64,000 bases of DNA from Heloderma charlesbogerti (taxonomy: Eukaryota; Chordata; Lepidosauria; Squamata; Helodermatidae): positions 1,619,001-1,683,000 of the forward strand of contig JANEZZ010002202.1 in assembly GCA_026122225.1 (NCBI GenBank). The letters are read 5' to 3'. The position numbers and the translations under genes are program-made. This document shows positions 24,773 to 37,793 of this stretch, piece by piece; positions within the stretch are counted from its first letter, which is position 1, and every line of letters begins with the position of its first letter. The notes under the pieces were generated by a model. That model searched no databases and was not told the origin of the DNA. It saw nothing but the letters and a program-made list of their open reading frames with translations.

Positions 24773-27342
24773 GTTGTTGTTGTTGTTCAGTCGTTCAGTC
24801 GTGTCCGACTCTTCGTGACCCAATGGACCATAGCACGCCAGGCCTTCCTGTCCTGCGCTCTCTCCCGGAGCATGCTCAAGTCCATATTCATTGCATCAGT
24901 GATGCTATCTCGCCATCTCATCCTCTGCCGTCCCCTTCTCCTTTTGCCTTCAGTCTTTCCCAGCATCAGGGTCTTTTCTAGAGAGTTTTCTCTTCGCATT
25001 AGGTGGCCAAAATATTTGAGCTTCAGCTTCAGTATCTGTCCTTCCAATGAGCACTCAGGGTTGATTTCCTTTAGGATTGATTGATTTGACCTCCTTGCAG
25101 TCCAGGGGACTCGTAAGAGTCTTCTCCAGCACCACAGTTCGAAAGCATCAATTCTTCGGCGCTCAGCCTTCCTTATAGTCCAGCTCTCACAGCCATACGT
25201 TACTCCTGGGAAAACCAAAGCTTTGATTAGACAGACCTCTGTCAGCAAGGTGATGTCTCTGCTTCTTACTATGCTGTCTAGGTTTGCCATAGCTTTCCTC
25301 CCAAGGAGCAAGCGTCTTTTAATTTCATGGCTACAGTCACCGTCTGCGGTGATCTTGGAGCACAAGAAAATAAAATCTGTCACTGCTTCCATTTCTTCCC
25401 CTTCTACATGCCAGAAAGTGATGGGGCCAGATGCCAGGATCTTCGTTTTTTTAATGTTGAGATTCAAACCAGCTTTTGCACTCTCCTCTTTCACCCTCAA
25501 CAAGAGGCTCTTTAGATCCTCTTCGCTTTCTGCCATTAGGGTGGTGTCACCTGCGTATCTGAGGTTGTTGATAATTCTCCCAGCAATCTTAATTCCGACC
25601 TGTGATTCATCCAACCCAGCGTTTCTCATGATGTACTCTGCATATAAGTTAAATCAGCAGGGCAACAATATGCAGCCTTGTCATACTCCTTTCCCAATTT
25701 TGAACCAATCAGTTGTTCCATGTCTGGTTCTTACTGTTGCTTCTTGACCCTCGTACAGGTTTCTCAGGAGACAGGTAGGGTGGTCTGGTACCCCCATCTC
25801 TTTCAGAATTTGCCACAGTTTGTTGTGATCCACACAATCAAAGGCTTTAGCGTAGTCAGTGAAGCAGAAATAGACGTTTTTCTGGAATTCTCTTGCTTTC
25901 TCCATGATCCAGCAAACATTGGCAATTTGATCTCTAGTTCCTCTGCCTCTTCGAAACCCAGCTTGTACTTCTGGTAGTTGTTGGTTCACATACTGATGAA
26001 GCCTAGCTTGTAGGATTTTGAGCATCACCTTGCTGGCATGTGAAATGAGCGCAATTGTACAGTAGTTTGAACACTCTTTGGCGTTGCCCTTCTTTGGAAT
26101 TGGAATGTAAACTGACCTTTTCCAGTCTTGTGGCCACTGTGGAGTGTTCCAAATTTGTTGGCATATTGAGTGCAGCACTTTAACAGCATCGTCTTTTAGA
26201 ATTTTAAATAGCTCAGCTGGAAGACTGTCATCTCCGCTAGCTTTGTTGTTAGTAATGCTTCCTAAGGCCCACTTGACTTCACTCTCGAGGATGTCCGGCT
26301 CAAGTTCAGTGACCGCATTATCATGGCTATCAGGGACATTCAAATCTTTCCTGTATAGTTCTTCTGTGTATTCTTTCCACCTCTTCTTAATCTCATCTGC
26401 TTCTGTTAGGTCCCTGCCTTCTTTGTCCTTTATCATGCCTGTCTTTGCACAAAACGTTCCCTTGAGATCTCTGATTTTCTTGAAGAGATCTCTAGTCTTT
26501 CCCATTCTGTTGTTTTCCTCAGTTTCTTTGCATTGTTCATTTAAGAAGGCCTTCTTGTCTCTCCTTGCTATTCTCTGGAACTCTGCATTCAGTTGGATAT
26601 ATCTTCCCCTTTCTCCCTTACTTTTCCCTTCCCTTCTTTCCTCAGCTACTTGTCAAGCCTCATCAGACAGCCACTTGGCTTTCTTGCATTTCTTTTTCTT
26701 TGGGATGGATTGAGTTGCTGCCTCCCGAACAATGTTATGGACCTCCGTCCATAGTTCCTCAGGCACTCTGTCTATCAGGTCTAATCCCTGAAATCTATTC
26801 CTCACCTCCACTGTATATTCATAAGGGATATGATTTAGGTCATACCTGAATGGTTTAGTGGTTTTCCCTACGTTCTTCAATTTAAGCCGAAATTTTGCAA
26901 GAAGCACCTCATGATCTGAGCCACAGTCAGCTCCAGGTCTTGTTTTTACTGACTGTATAGAGCTTCTCCATCTTTGGCTGCAAAGGACATAATCTATCTG
27001 ATTTCGATATTGACCATCTGGTGATGTCCATGTGTAGAGTCGCCTCTTGTGCTGTTAGAAAAGAGTGTTTGCTATAATCAGCGTGTTCTCTTGGCAAAAC
27101 TCTATTAGCCTTTGTCCTGCTTCATTTTGTACACCAAGGCCATGCTTGCCTGTTATCCCGGTGATTTCTTGACTTCCTACTTTAGCATTCCAATCCCCTA
27201 TGATGAAGAGGACATCTTTTTTTGGTGTTAGTTCTAGAAGGTGTTGTAGGTCTTCATAGAACCGATCAACCTCAGCTTCTTCGGCATCAGTGGTTGGGGC
27301 ATAGACTTGAATAACTGTGATGTTTAATAGAGGGGTCTGTTT
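24773..27342 (-). mobile_element. RTE-BovB LINE, 5'-truncated, four in-frame stops
   Basis: On the minus strand a single reading frame of about 850 codons runs from 27363 to 24787, broken only by stop codons and no frameshift. In order it shows the end of an APE-like endonuclease (VYAPTTDAEEAEVDRFY, FIIGDWNAKVGSQ), a linker (KWLSDEA), reverse transcriptase (IPIPKKGNAKECSNY, VQAGFRRGRGTRDQIANV, CFTDYAKAFDCVDHNKL, then YAGDTTLMAESEEDL) and the BovB C-terminus (EGKRRRGRQRMRWRDSITD). The stops lie near 27054, 26650, 25682 and 25650. The catalytic YADD box reads YAGD, so this copy is dead. The tail is (GTT)n on the plus strand, AAC repeats in element sense. BovB is abundant in squamates and known for horizontal transfer between reptiles and ruminants. 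Confidence 0.93.
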
Positions 27343-30300
27343 AAAAAAAAAAAAAACTTGCAAGGGAACTACAAGGTTAGGAAACTAGGCCTTGCCTTCA
27401 ACCCTTTAAAATGCTGTTCAGCAGAAATAATACCTTATGGGCACAAAGAAGGCCTAACAGCTCAGCTCTGGGCACAGAACTTGCTATCATATTAATTGCC
27501 AAGACTTCATGATTATGGAGAAAAGGAAAGTTGTGGGCTCAGCTGCTACCCTATCTTAATAGGACAAGACAGTCCCTGCACCTGGAGGTGATTTTGTTAC
27601 ATCAGGGAGAAAATTATCTTGTTTAGATGCATGCTGAATTGGTCCTGCTGTTCTTGTGATCACAAAAAGAACAGCTGCCTAATTTTCAGAGAGACAGTGG
27701 GCAGTGCAATTGAAGGGATGAGGGTGGGGGACATGTTACTTTCCCCCGTCATCACATTGTAATGAAGTTACAGCAGCTGAATAAGGAGGAAGGTCTTCAC
27801 TTTTTTTAGGAAAGGTGTAACATGTTCTTGGAGGAACTGCAATAAACCCTGCTTACTTTTCTTGTTTGGCAGGTTTGCCAGGCATGGCAAAGCAAGGGTT
27901 TCTGTGGCAGAAAGCAGTGTAGATAGAGGATAACATAAGGGGGTTAGAAGTCTTGTGTTTCATCATCAGTATAAGGCTTGTCAGCTTGACAGACAGTGGT
28001 AATTCTGCCTTATCCCTTCCCTTGGCATACATGTAGAGTGGACCATGCCTTCCTGGCAGACTGATAAAAGCCTGAGAGTTTGGGGTGGGGTGGGGTGGGG
28101 ATTCACCAAAGAGTACAGTAGTTAGTGCAGAACAAGATTCTACACCCTTGCCTTTGGAGAAGGGTTGCAGGCATTGAAGTGAAGTGCCTGCAACAGGACT
28201 TGTAATACATGCAGTTCTAGAGACTTTGGCCATAGTTTACCCAAGCTTCTGCCTTTCCTCCTGTGTGTTTCAGTGATTCTGATTTATTCTGATATTCCTA
28301 ACCTATTCCTGCAACGTTGCTGATATTACAATGGATTTATTGTTTCACAAGTCTACCCAAGAATATGTGTGGTGTGGGTATGTGTGTATGGGGATACAGC
28401 CACTTAAAACTCTGCTCATAAACATACTGACCTAGCTCACATGTCACAGCAGCAATTCCTAGGTTGTTTAACCCAAGAAATGTGAGACAAGCGAAGGATG
28501 TGAACCGCATGCTTGTAATTTCCACTTTTAATTAACAACCCCTTTCCTGGGTTGTTTCATGATGTGAAAACCAGAAACTCTGGATTGTTTATCAGTTAAA
28601 CAACCCAGAGATAACCCAACAACAAGTAAATAAATGAGCTCCACTAATTTCATGCAATCTATTTTCAGCTAAGTGTGCTTAAAGATGACAAACTTAGTTA
28701 TAAAACTCATTGTAAAAATAACATGAGTATGAGTAGCATTTGACAGAAACTGTATTAAGTTCTGAAGACCACAGTGACCTCAGGAATCTCATCCAAAATA
28801 CATCTATTTACTGTGACATTTTCAAGTAAAATGAATATGAAATGGAAAATGAAACATTAAGACAGAATATTGATTAATATTGTGGTTAACTTTTTGTTCA
28901 ATGAAGTACTTTTGTACAACTATGTTTAATTGGCTTAATTTCTGTCAGGATTCACCAGAACTCATTCCAGGACCCTTCTGAGTGTCATGAAGAATGGAAA
29001 GTTATACTTAAGAGAATGCATCTAAACATGCGTAGAGTTTCCTCTCACCACCATAACCAGTATTAGGAAAATACTTTCTAGGTCATAGAAATAAAAAGTA
29101 TGCTTGAATATATTTTTATTCCTTGCAACTGTAGAATAAGAAAGTGAACCCAATTTTCACCCACTCTCCACCCTCAGTTCTTCCACTTTTATTACCTCTA
29201 TTTGCCTTCTGGTAGACAATGAAAAATGTAAAATAAATCTGAATGCTTTTTAGGATTGCATTACAAAAATCACTAGTAAACTTCAGTTTAGAGCTTGTCA
29301 ATTCCCAAACTCCTATCAATGATTTGGTGTACATAAGAACTTGGGGAATTTTTACAAACAATAAAGTGTTTTAGAAAGAAAGATATAGGATGCCAACTTA
29401 TTTCCAACATTGCTATATAACATTCTTGCTGCTATTTGATACTGTAGTGTTACCACATACTGTGTTGAAACTTTTATTGGTGGGTTGCGATCAGGTGAAA
29501 GTAGCCAGTAATGACACAGAAATAGAAACTCTTTGGACATATGCTTATGAGAACATAAAACGAAGGGAAGTATAGAGCTGATGCAAAACAGAAAGCTCAC
29601 ACACTACTGGGAAGTGAAGGGACTTGTCTGGCATTTCAGAATGTCAAACATGACACCCTAGGATACTTTTTCTTTTTTTAATGTAAAAGCTGTTGCAACC
29701 CTGGATTTCAACTAAAGGTTGAAAGGGGCACATTTTGGCATTTTAGTTTAATGATTGGTTGTTAAAGTGCACTGAAAGGCATCACTATTTGCTAGGAAAT
29801 GTAAAAACTGTCTTCGCATAGATGGATACAAAACATGATTTGTAGGATAAACTAAAACTGCATTTGAAAACTAAAATATTGAATCATAGAATAGTATAGA
29901 TCAATTGTTTTTTCTTCCTCCTCACAGCTTGACTACAACAACATTCCTGCAGCCAAGTCTATTGAATTACACTACTGCTGGTTTAAAATATAGTGTTATA
30001 TATTTCATAGTGTAACCCTATAAATGTCTAGTCAGAAGAAAGCCTCATCAAGTTTAGTGGGGCGTACTTCCAGATAAGTGGATATAAGATCGCAGCCTTA
30101 TCTTCCTAACCAACTAGCAGATGTATTTGCAAGTTTCTTACAACCTGCTTAAGGCTGAATACACATCACAATGCTTTTGGGAGTTACGTTCAAATATACA
30201 TCTGCATTCATATGAATTCTGTATACAGACACCTGCTTCCGCTTACAGATCTCTGTGCTAAACCAAGGCATATACATTTCCAATGGCTTCAATAGCTACC

Positions 30301-31550
30301 ATTAACTAGGTCTAATATAGTTATAGAGGGCAGTATCCAATGCTGCCTATGCACTAGCAGAACCAACCGCTAGCGTGACAAGATGCTAATGGTTTTTGAA
30401 GTAATTGGAAAGACGCAGAAATTATCGTTTTTGGAACAGTTTAGGTCAGCAGAGCTCACAGAAGGGAGCACCGCTGACCTGTCCTCTTCTGGAAACGAGA
30501 GTTTCTGCTCACTCCCAGGGCTACTTCAGAAAGTGCTAGTTCCAGTTGCACTAGCGGTCAGTCCCACTGGTGCAACAGAGCGCGCAGAGGTGCAGCAGGA
30601 GTACTGCATACTGCCCATTATGAAAATAATCTAGAAATATGTAGCAACAACTTAAATATAATGCAAGGAAGTAATTCAATCCTATAACTAGAATTGTTGT
30701 TACCACACTATAAAGGCAAAAAACACTTTCATCATCTGAGCCCAGCTGAAGGAAAAAGATTTGGAGGGATGGATTGTGGGGGTTAGGACAGGGTAGGTAG
30801 GGATCAGCACCCCCTTCCAGTCCCTCTTTAAATCACACTTGGCCCCTAGCTTTAGACATGACTAGGGCACACTAATGTTTGAAGATACATGTCTGACCAA
30901 TCATATGTAGTCTGGCCTTGAATAACCTATTCAAACATAAAGGCTCCTTCCCGAATTAAAAGTGAGTCAAATGGAGAAAGGGACAATAATTCAGACTGTT
31001 GTGCTCTGTGCTTTTATTGAAAGTAAATATTAACAAAAGAACATAAACTCTACTACCCCTTCTCTCTGCCACTTAAACCTTTGTTAAAATGTCTGATTTC
31101 TTGCCACAAATAATAACGGTTCTTGTACATGGGAATTCCAGTTTAGTCAATCTGTTCTATATTGCATATTAACATATAACTATCCTTTGCTTTCTTTAAG
31201 TAGTTATTGAAACACCTAGCTCCTATATATACCTTGTTCCCAAGGAACCCACCACACCTATCCAAATAAGATCAAGATTCTCAAACTAGTTATTCCAAAG
31301 TAATTGCACTGATTTTAGCAGAACTGTTTTACATGTAATGGTAAGCAAAGCAATGCTCTCTAGAGTACTTATTACTCCTGTTAGGTTTATAAGAAACATA
31401 TGAATTAAATATATGAATATACAGTCAAGACAGATAACAACCTGTCCTCCAACAGTCATATTTGTTGGTTTTACCACCGTCAAAATAACATTCAGTTCCA
31501 CGAGATCTACAGATGTGAGTGAATTTTCAAGCATCCATGTTGGAACGTAC
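27343..31550. other. RYR2 intron, plain
   Basis: No gene is seen. A poly(A) run of 14 at about 27342-27356 adjoins the BovB copy. 28430-28625 holds inverted AACAACCCAG blocks, probably a relic of the palindromic element family. 30333-30625 is bounded by GGCAGTATCCAATGC and GCATACTGCCC, a possible short MITE. Confidence 0.5.
28081..28101 (+). repeat. (GGGGT)n short tandem repeat
   Basis: Four GGGGT units inside otherwise plain intron. Confidence 0.8.
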
Positions 31551-31710
31551 CTGCTGTATTCCATATGTCCAACCCTGCCTGATACGATCCCTTGCCCATA
31601 CATTGTGAGCATTCTCTGCAAGTTTATCAACCATGGATTCCTGAGACGGGGTCAGCTTGATACAACTCAAATCCATGGGAGCAGGCTTGTATCCACTAGA
31701 CAATAGATAA
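31551..31710 (-). CDS. RYR2: RYR2 exon 10 of 12: RyR repeat P2, start
   Basis: 160-bp exon with acceptor TTGACAG and donor CAGCAG/GTACGT. It encodes [39 protein letters not shown] and [34 protein letters not shown] is the start of the second RyR repeat. It is flanked by the longest introns in the window, 9.8 kb on its 5' side and 16.4 kb on its 3' side. Confidence 0.97.
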
Positions 31711-32729
31711 CTGTCAAATGGAAAAATAAATACTCAAGTGAGTTCTCTTTTATAAGCATTTCCCTAAATATTTTTAAAATATCAGTAGAATGCAGAAAGC
31801 AGTAGAACACTTATATAAATGCTATTTATTGCATCATAATGCTATTCCATGAACCAGAATGATATTCAGCTCATGGGTTCTTAGTGGTCTTCTTGCACAG
31901 CTGATTAGCAACACATTATAATAGTATCATGTTTACGCACCAGTTTGCAAAATCCATAATTCTTAAAACTACATTATGTACAATACATTGTTGTCTTACA
32001 AGTAATTGTTGTATACAGAGTTAACGTTTTGTGGTTAGGGCTGAGCGACCCTATTTGAGGGCAACCATTTTCAACATGAAAAAGGAGCTTGTGAAGGATG
32101 GTGAAATATTTCCTGAAAGACACCCACCCCTCAAGCTTCCTTCTTCTGTGCTAGATGCCAATCCCCGGTATTAAAATTAAAAACTATTGGAAAGAAGTGG
32201 TGGTAGAAGTGTCACAACTAATTCCAATAACAATTCCTATATAAAAGACTCCGTCCCCCATCCCAAATATGAAATTGTCACTAATTCATTAATTTCTGCC
32301 AGGATAAAAGTAGCTAGTAATGGATAATAATGGAAGAACTGAATATTACTGAGTAGTTGAATGGAATCTGATGTGTTCTGCATATGATAAAATTAACACT
32401 ATGGTAAGGAATTGAGAATTCATGAGATTATGAAAACTGGATTGATAATTTATTTTTTGGAATAGAAGTTTCAATCAAAATATACCTCTGATTATATTTG
32501 ATCCTTGCCTTTTAAGGAATTTAACAGAGTTTTTTCCCTCTTTCCTGATTTATATTTTTATGTTTATCCTTAAGTTTCTTATTATAATGTAAATTTTTCT
32601 TGTAAGGGTTAGGTGTTTAGTATGGCTAATTAAGTGCCTTGGGTTTGGTTTTGTCTTGTTTTCTTTATGTGTACATTCTTAATTATGTCTATGTTTTTAG
32701 GTCATTTTGGACTATTGAATTATTGTAAT

Positions 32730-32830
32730 ATTTCATTTTATTTTATTTATTACATTTCTATACTGCCCAATAACTGAAGCTCTCTGGGCAGTTTACAAAG
32801 ATTAAAAACCATTAAAATACATTATACAAA
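32730..32830 (-). mobile_element. CR1/L2-type LINE tail
   Basis: The reverse complement holds CTGCCCAGAGAGCTTCAGTT, ATTGGGCAGTATAGAAATG, then AATAAATAAAATAAAATG. It is the same family tail as 538-1050. A separate (TTTA)n run lies at 33003-33026. Confidence 0.65.
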
Positions 32831-33374
32831 GTGTGAAACCATTTACAGACAAATATATGAAGTAAACAGACAGCACACACAGAGACAACTTATATCCAAA
32901 CAATTTCAAACCATCAACAAGACCAATGCAGGACCTGATTAACCTCATCATATGCTGCCTATATGTGGATGTTTTGGATTATTCGGTCATTGTAAAATGT
33001 GTATTTATTTATTTATTTATTTATTTCAGGTAAAGAAGACATTCCAAAAAAGAATGTGTCGCATCATTCCCACTGGGCCATTCTCAATGAGGAATGCTAC
33101 TTGGCTGCTACTACCTATTGCAGCTTTTCTGCTACTTGAAATGGCAGCAATGCTTTTTACCAATAAAACAAAAACTGCAAACCTCTGATGTCTTGTATCT
33201 ATTGTAGTGAGCCCTCCACCCTCCCATAATATGAGAAATTTCTCCCAACCACTGAAAATCACAAACATTTTCAGGGGCCATTTCCTCCCTCCCTCAAAAT
33301 GCTGAAAAGGTCTGAGATAAATATTTCAGCTCAGACTACCATTAACACACATGTCCCTAATACACTGCAGCTGT

Positions 33375-33900
33375 TAGGAATGGAAGGATTACTCACCGTC
33401 CGTTCCGTGGTCTTTTCCGCTGGTGGGGGAGGAGATCCGTTCCTCCCCCCCGGAATCCTCCAGAGCAGCTCCGCATCCGGAGGATTTCGCGGAGCTGCAC
33501 TCCAGCTCCATTGTTCCAGTGATACTGTAACAGCGGCCGCCATTACCGTTTCTCTGTGAGGAATACAGCCACAAATGACATAGTGGACGCCACTTGTGGC
33601 CGTAAAGCGCTGTTTTTACCTAGCTGCAGCCGTTACCTTTATGGCTGCAATTAGATAAAAAACAGCGCTTTACGGCCGCAAGTGGCGTCCACTACATCAT
33701 TTGCAGGTGTATTCCTCACAGAGAAATGGTAATGGCAGCTGCCATTACAGTATCACTGGAACAACGGAGCCGGAGTTCCTTTCCACAGGAAATCCTCGGG
33801 AGGCGGAGGTGGGTGTGCCATTCCGCCACGGATTCCAGAGGCCGGATTCCAAAGAAACCGGCCTCATTTGAGTCCATGGTGGAATTCTCTGCCATCCCTA
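33375..33900. mobile_element. Foldback hAT MITE
   Basis: The right end GAATTCTCTGCCATCCCTA and left end TAGGAATGGAAGGATTACTC match the TAGGGATG family seen at 52931-53724. The centre is an inverted repeat of about 210 bp: GTTTCTCTGTGAGGAATACA near 33548 pairs with GTATTCCTCACAGAGAAA near 33708, with AGCGCTG and GCCGTAAAGCGC blocks inside. No clear 8-bp TSD is visible. Confidence 0.65.
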
Positions 33901-34319
33901 CTGATAGCGGGCTTTTCATTGTAAGCTGTTTGGAAGCCAATCATGGCTGAAAACCAGAGCATAAGTACAGCTTTAGGTGTTCCTTCTAGATTGGTGCATA
34001 AAGATCTTGTACCTAAACAACTGAATTATAGTCAACTAGTTGATTACAGTTTCGGTAACACACTGTGGCCCTGTTCAGATGCACACTGGGGAAGAGCGGC
34101 TAGGCTAACCATGATGCAAGGTAGTTACCACTAACCACTGCGAATGCTACTGCCACATGTGCAGGTGACCATGGTCTGCAATGCGGTTAGACTAAATATT
34201 CTGTAAGCACCCTCCTTCCCATTGGAACCCACAGTCCTCCAGATGGGCAGCCATGCATCCCAGTGGCCTTTGCACTGGCTGGCCATTTTGGTGCTGCCAG
34301 CCATTTTGGTGCTTGGCGG

Positions 34320-34847
34320 TGTCAGGGTGGACACTGGGCCCATAGAATCCCAGAGTAGTTCTGATTCTGAGGAAGAGCAGTCACTCCTGGGAGGGGAGCG
34401 CGCTCCTCTTTCCCAGGGCCAACAGCTGATGGAGATTCCTCCCACCAACATTCCTAGCTTAGATAGCAGTCCAGGGAGTAACAGAGAGCGGATAGCAAAC
34501 TTGGTGGACGCGCGACGCCGATGCAGAGTGGCGCCAGATGGAGGGCGCAGAAAGGAGGCAGAGTGCCCGGTTGGCGCGCAAACAACGGCTGCGCCCAGAG
34601 GATCCAAGGGAAAAGGGGAGGGACTCTCCCTAGTCCTTAAGTTCAGGGGTCTGCTAGTAATTCCCTTTCAAACGGGGACCAACTGTTCCAACTTAGGGCA
34701 TAGGTTCGGTGCTGCTCAGATCTAGTTGCAAACGGTATAGTGGTTAAGTTGTAAAAGAAGAATAAAGCTTTGAAAAGAATCCCTTCGTCTGTGTCTGGAC
34801 TTGGCTACTGGATTAGACTGAAAGAGGCCTCCAAGGAGCCCTTGACA
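34320..34847 (+). mobile_element. Solo LTR, 528 bp (copy 1)
   Basis: Starts TGTCAGGGTGGACACTGGGC, ends GGAGCCCTTGACA, flanked by perfect 5-bp repeats GGCGG (34315-34319 and 34848-34852). A polyadenylation signal lies in GAAGAATAAAGCTTTG near 34760. A same-length copy lies inverted at 59335-59863. No internal retrotransposon genes are present. TG...CA ends with a 5-bp TSD fit Ty3/gypsy-type or retroviral LTRs, and the sequence alone does not decide which. Confidence 0.88.
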
Positions 34848-35495
34848 GGCGGTTCAGCAGCCTACTTCCCCCTGTGCTGCAGCACACGGCACACGGGCAC
34901 ATCCTGTAGCATGGATTCACATGGTCTGAGATCTGTCTTTCCCATTCCAGAGGCCTATAATTGTCGCTCACCACCATAATCCACCGCCCTGATGCACAGC
35001 ACATTCAAGCAGTCCCCTGTGGCACAAACAGACATGGGCAGCCATCAGGAATCAGCTTCTGCCACTTCCACCGACCGTTTATGCCACTGCAGGAGCAGTG
35101 CCAGAATCCATGCTGCCTCTGCAGTCACATTGTAGCAGGCGCCATTGCACATGGCAGCGCCTGGTCGTGCCCACTGTGGCGGTGGGCCATGGCACAAGTG
35201 GCTGCGAACCGTAGTTCAATGCTTGCTTCTCTGCTGGTGTGCAGTGGGCTGTTATCAGAGGTGACGTACTGGTGTACTTGCGGCAGCCACATCATTTGCT
35301 GCTAGGCATAAGCAGCTACTCCTTCTTTGGCCTGCGGAGCTCTGTGGCAGCTGTCAGTTAACCATGGAGGTTGTTCAGACATCACGCTAAGCCATGGTAG
35401 AGCCCACTAACCATTTTGCAGCAAGTGGTTAGTGAACATGGTTAGTCTATGGTTAATAAACTACCATGGTTGGGGCAGATGCTTGTGGAAGAAAG

Positions 35496-36435
35496 TCACT
35501 TACCTTTTCTCGCAGCTTGTTCGCGGTGGGGGGAGCGCTTCGCTGCTCCCCCCGCGAAGTTCAGGCCGGGGGGGGAGGCTTCCCGCCTCGCCCGGCCGAA
35601 ATTCAGGCCGGGGAGGAGGCTTCCCGCCTCGCCCAGCCGAAATTCAGGCCGGGGAGGAGGCGCCTCGCCTCACCCGGCTGCGAACGTGGAAGTAAAAAAA
35701 AACAAACGCCCCCTGATAGGCTACGTGACGATTCACGTAGCCTATCACGGCTAGATCTGCAAAGTCAGCCGTGATAGGCTACGTGAATCGTCACGTAGCC
35801 TATCACAGGTGACTTTAAAAAAAAAAAAAACGCGTACGCGAATGGTGGCCCCCATAGGGAGCCACCATTCGCGTTCCTTATTCAGTTGCTGTAGTCTACG
35901 TAAATGTTTACGTAGACTACGGCGAAAATAAGGGCAACGCAAATAGCATTGCCCTTATTTTCGCCGTAGTCTTCGTAAACATTTACGTAGACTACAGCCA
36001 CCAAATAAGGAACGGGAATGGCGGCTCCCTATGGGGGCCGCCATTATCCGTACACACTTTTTTTTTTTAAGTCACCCGTGATAGGCTACGTGACGATTCA
36101 CGTAGCCTAGCACGGCTGACTTTGCAAATCTAGCCGTGATAGGCTACGTGAATCGTCATGTAGCCTATCAGGGGACTTTTTTTTTTTTTCTTCGATTGCA
36201 ATGGCGGGGGCAGCAGCCGGTCGAAAGACCGGCTGCCGCTCCCGCCCCGCTCGAACACCCGACGAACCGCCAGCCGGACCCGCCGCCGGGAGGGACATTC
36301 AGGGAAGGTAAGTCCCGTCCGGGGGGGGCGGGGGGCGGGGGGGCGGAGGATTTCTCCCTGAAACTTGTTCGGGGGGCCGAACACGTTGGCGCTCGGCCCC
36401 CCGAAGTTTCAGGGAGAAATTCTCCACCATCCCTA
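35496..36435. mobile_element. Foldback hAT MITE with a 466-bp palindrome
   Basis: The right end CCACCATCCCTA and left AAAGTCACTTACCTT match the TAGGGATG family, though the extreme left TIR is lost. The core 35709-36174 is an almost complete inverted repeat centred near 35942. Each arm is itself built from smaller hairpins such as GATAGGCTACGTGACGATTC. Poly(T)/poly(A) runs separate the blocks. Confidence 0.75.
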
Positions 36436-37571
36436 CTGTTCAGACATCACACTAAGCCAACACAATTAGCTCAGGGCTCCTAACCATCATGGCTTAACAT
36501 GATGCTTGAATAGGGCCTGTAACTTAAATTCTCAGCAGATACCACCTTCCTGTTTATTTGTAACACTAATTATGTAGGTCTCACTTAGGATTTTTTTTAT
36601 ATCATACTGTCATTTTCCCACTATTTTTCTCCTTTGTCTTCCTTGGTATTTTATTAGGAAAAAAAACAGTTAAAATGTGGGCATCATTAACACTTGCACA
36701 AATACTGATTATATACATACCGTTATGGAAATACACACACACCTCTGTTGCACAAAAACAAATATTCAATAATCAAACTTGATTATTGCCAATGGTGGCT
36801 CTGAGCAAGATAAGAGGTCCATATGATCACATAAACTTAAACCTCTGCAGCTATCACTCAGCAAATATTTATATATTAACTGGGATTTGAGCATGAGCCA
36901 AATTAAATGACATGAAAAGTCATTGTGTTGTATAAAGGCAACGATGGGCAGATTACATTCAAATTCTATAAGTGTCCAGTATTAAACTCTATTAATACTT
37001 TTGCTATTCAGCTGCATCAGAATAAATGGGAAACCCTCAGATGACTGCACACAGCCTTATTAAATATGAGCCCTGTTGGGGAAAAACAAAGAGGGAAAAT
37101 AAAATAAAGATTATTCCCACAGTTGTTAGTCATCCTCTTAAGGAACATCAACAGGGGATGCACAATTATCTTGCTGATCATTCCCAGTACAGCTTTTATA
37201 TATCGCTTAATCAGGATTTATGTCTGTCAGTATCAGTGAAATATGTATAGTCATATGGACAACATGCACTTCTTATATATACTTAGTTAAAATAGGATTT
37301 TTGCTTCCTTCCTCACAGACCTTAGAGCTCTCTACAGCGTTAGAAAGCCTGTCTTTCTCCCCTTTAACTGCCCAAAACAAGAGCAAGTACTTAAAGCCAA
37401 AAATTGTTATTGTATGTATTTTGATATGCCGATCATGGTGAGGTGAAATGGTCCCTTCCTTTGTTCAGCTGGGGTATCATTTTTTTCTTAATAACAGTTA
37501 GGGTACCATTATTGTATTATTAACAATGTTTATATTTTATTATTTACTATTATTAGTAGTAGTATTAGTAT

Positions 37572-37793
37572 TACATTTATATCCCCCCTTTTCTCCTCCA
37601 AGGAACCCAAGGTGGCTTACATGATTCTTCTCCTTCTCCTCTCCATTTTATCCTCACAACAACCCTGGGAGGTAGGCTAGACTGAGAGTCACTAACTGGC
37701 CCAAAGTTGCCCAGTGAGGTTCATGGCCAACTGGGGACTAGAACCCGGATCTCCTGAATCCCAGTCTAGCACTCTAACCACTACACCAGCTCT
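37572..37793 (-). mobile_element. tRNA-derived SINE
   Basis: On the minus strand: AGAGCTGGTGTAGTGGTTAG (A-box region), then GGTTCTAGTCC (B box, 37735-37745), TTGTTGTGAGGATAAAATGG and GGATATAAATG at the 3' end. It is full length or nearly so. The (TAN)n run at about 37540-37575 is its microsatellite tail. Confidence 0.8.

Larger units (their letters stand above)
34073..36500. mobile_element. Composite DNA transposon hosting a solo LTR and a hAT element
   Basis: The outer ends GGCCCTGTTCAGATGCACAC (about 34073) and, inverted, AGGCCCTATTCAAGCATCAT (about 36500) are alike. Internal CTAAGCCATGG and AACCATGG blocks are repeated in both orientations. The solo LTR at 34320-34847 and the foldback hAT ending at 36435 lie inside. 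The stretch 34853-35490 otherwise shows no coding signal. Confidence 0.5.

Noticed and set aside
24773..27356. Target-site duplication for the large BovB copy
   Set aside because: The flanks at the (GTT)n tail and at the 5' truncation share no convincing repeat. The poly(A) run at the 5' border may belong to the target or to another event.
34131..34725. Overlapping open frames of 158 and 167 codons on opposite strands
   Set aside because: They cross the border of a solo LTR and lie mainly within it. GC-rich LTR sequence has few stops, and no gag, pol or env motif is seen.
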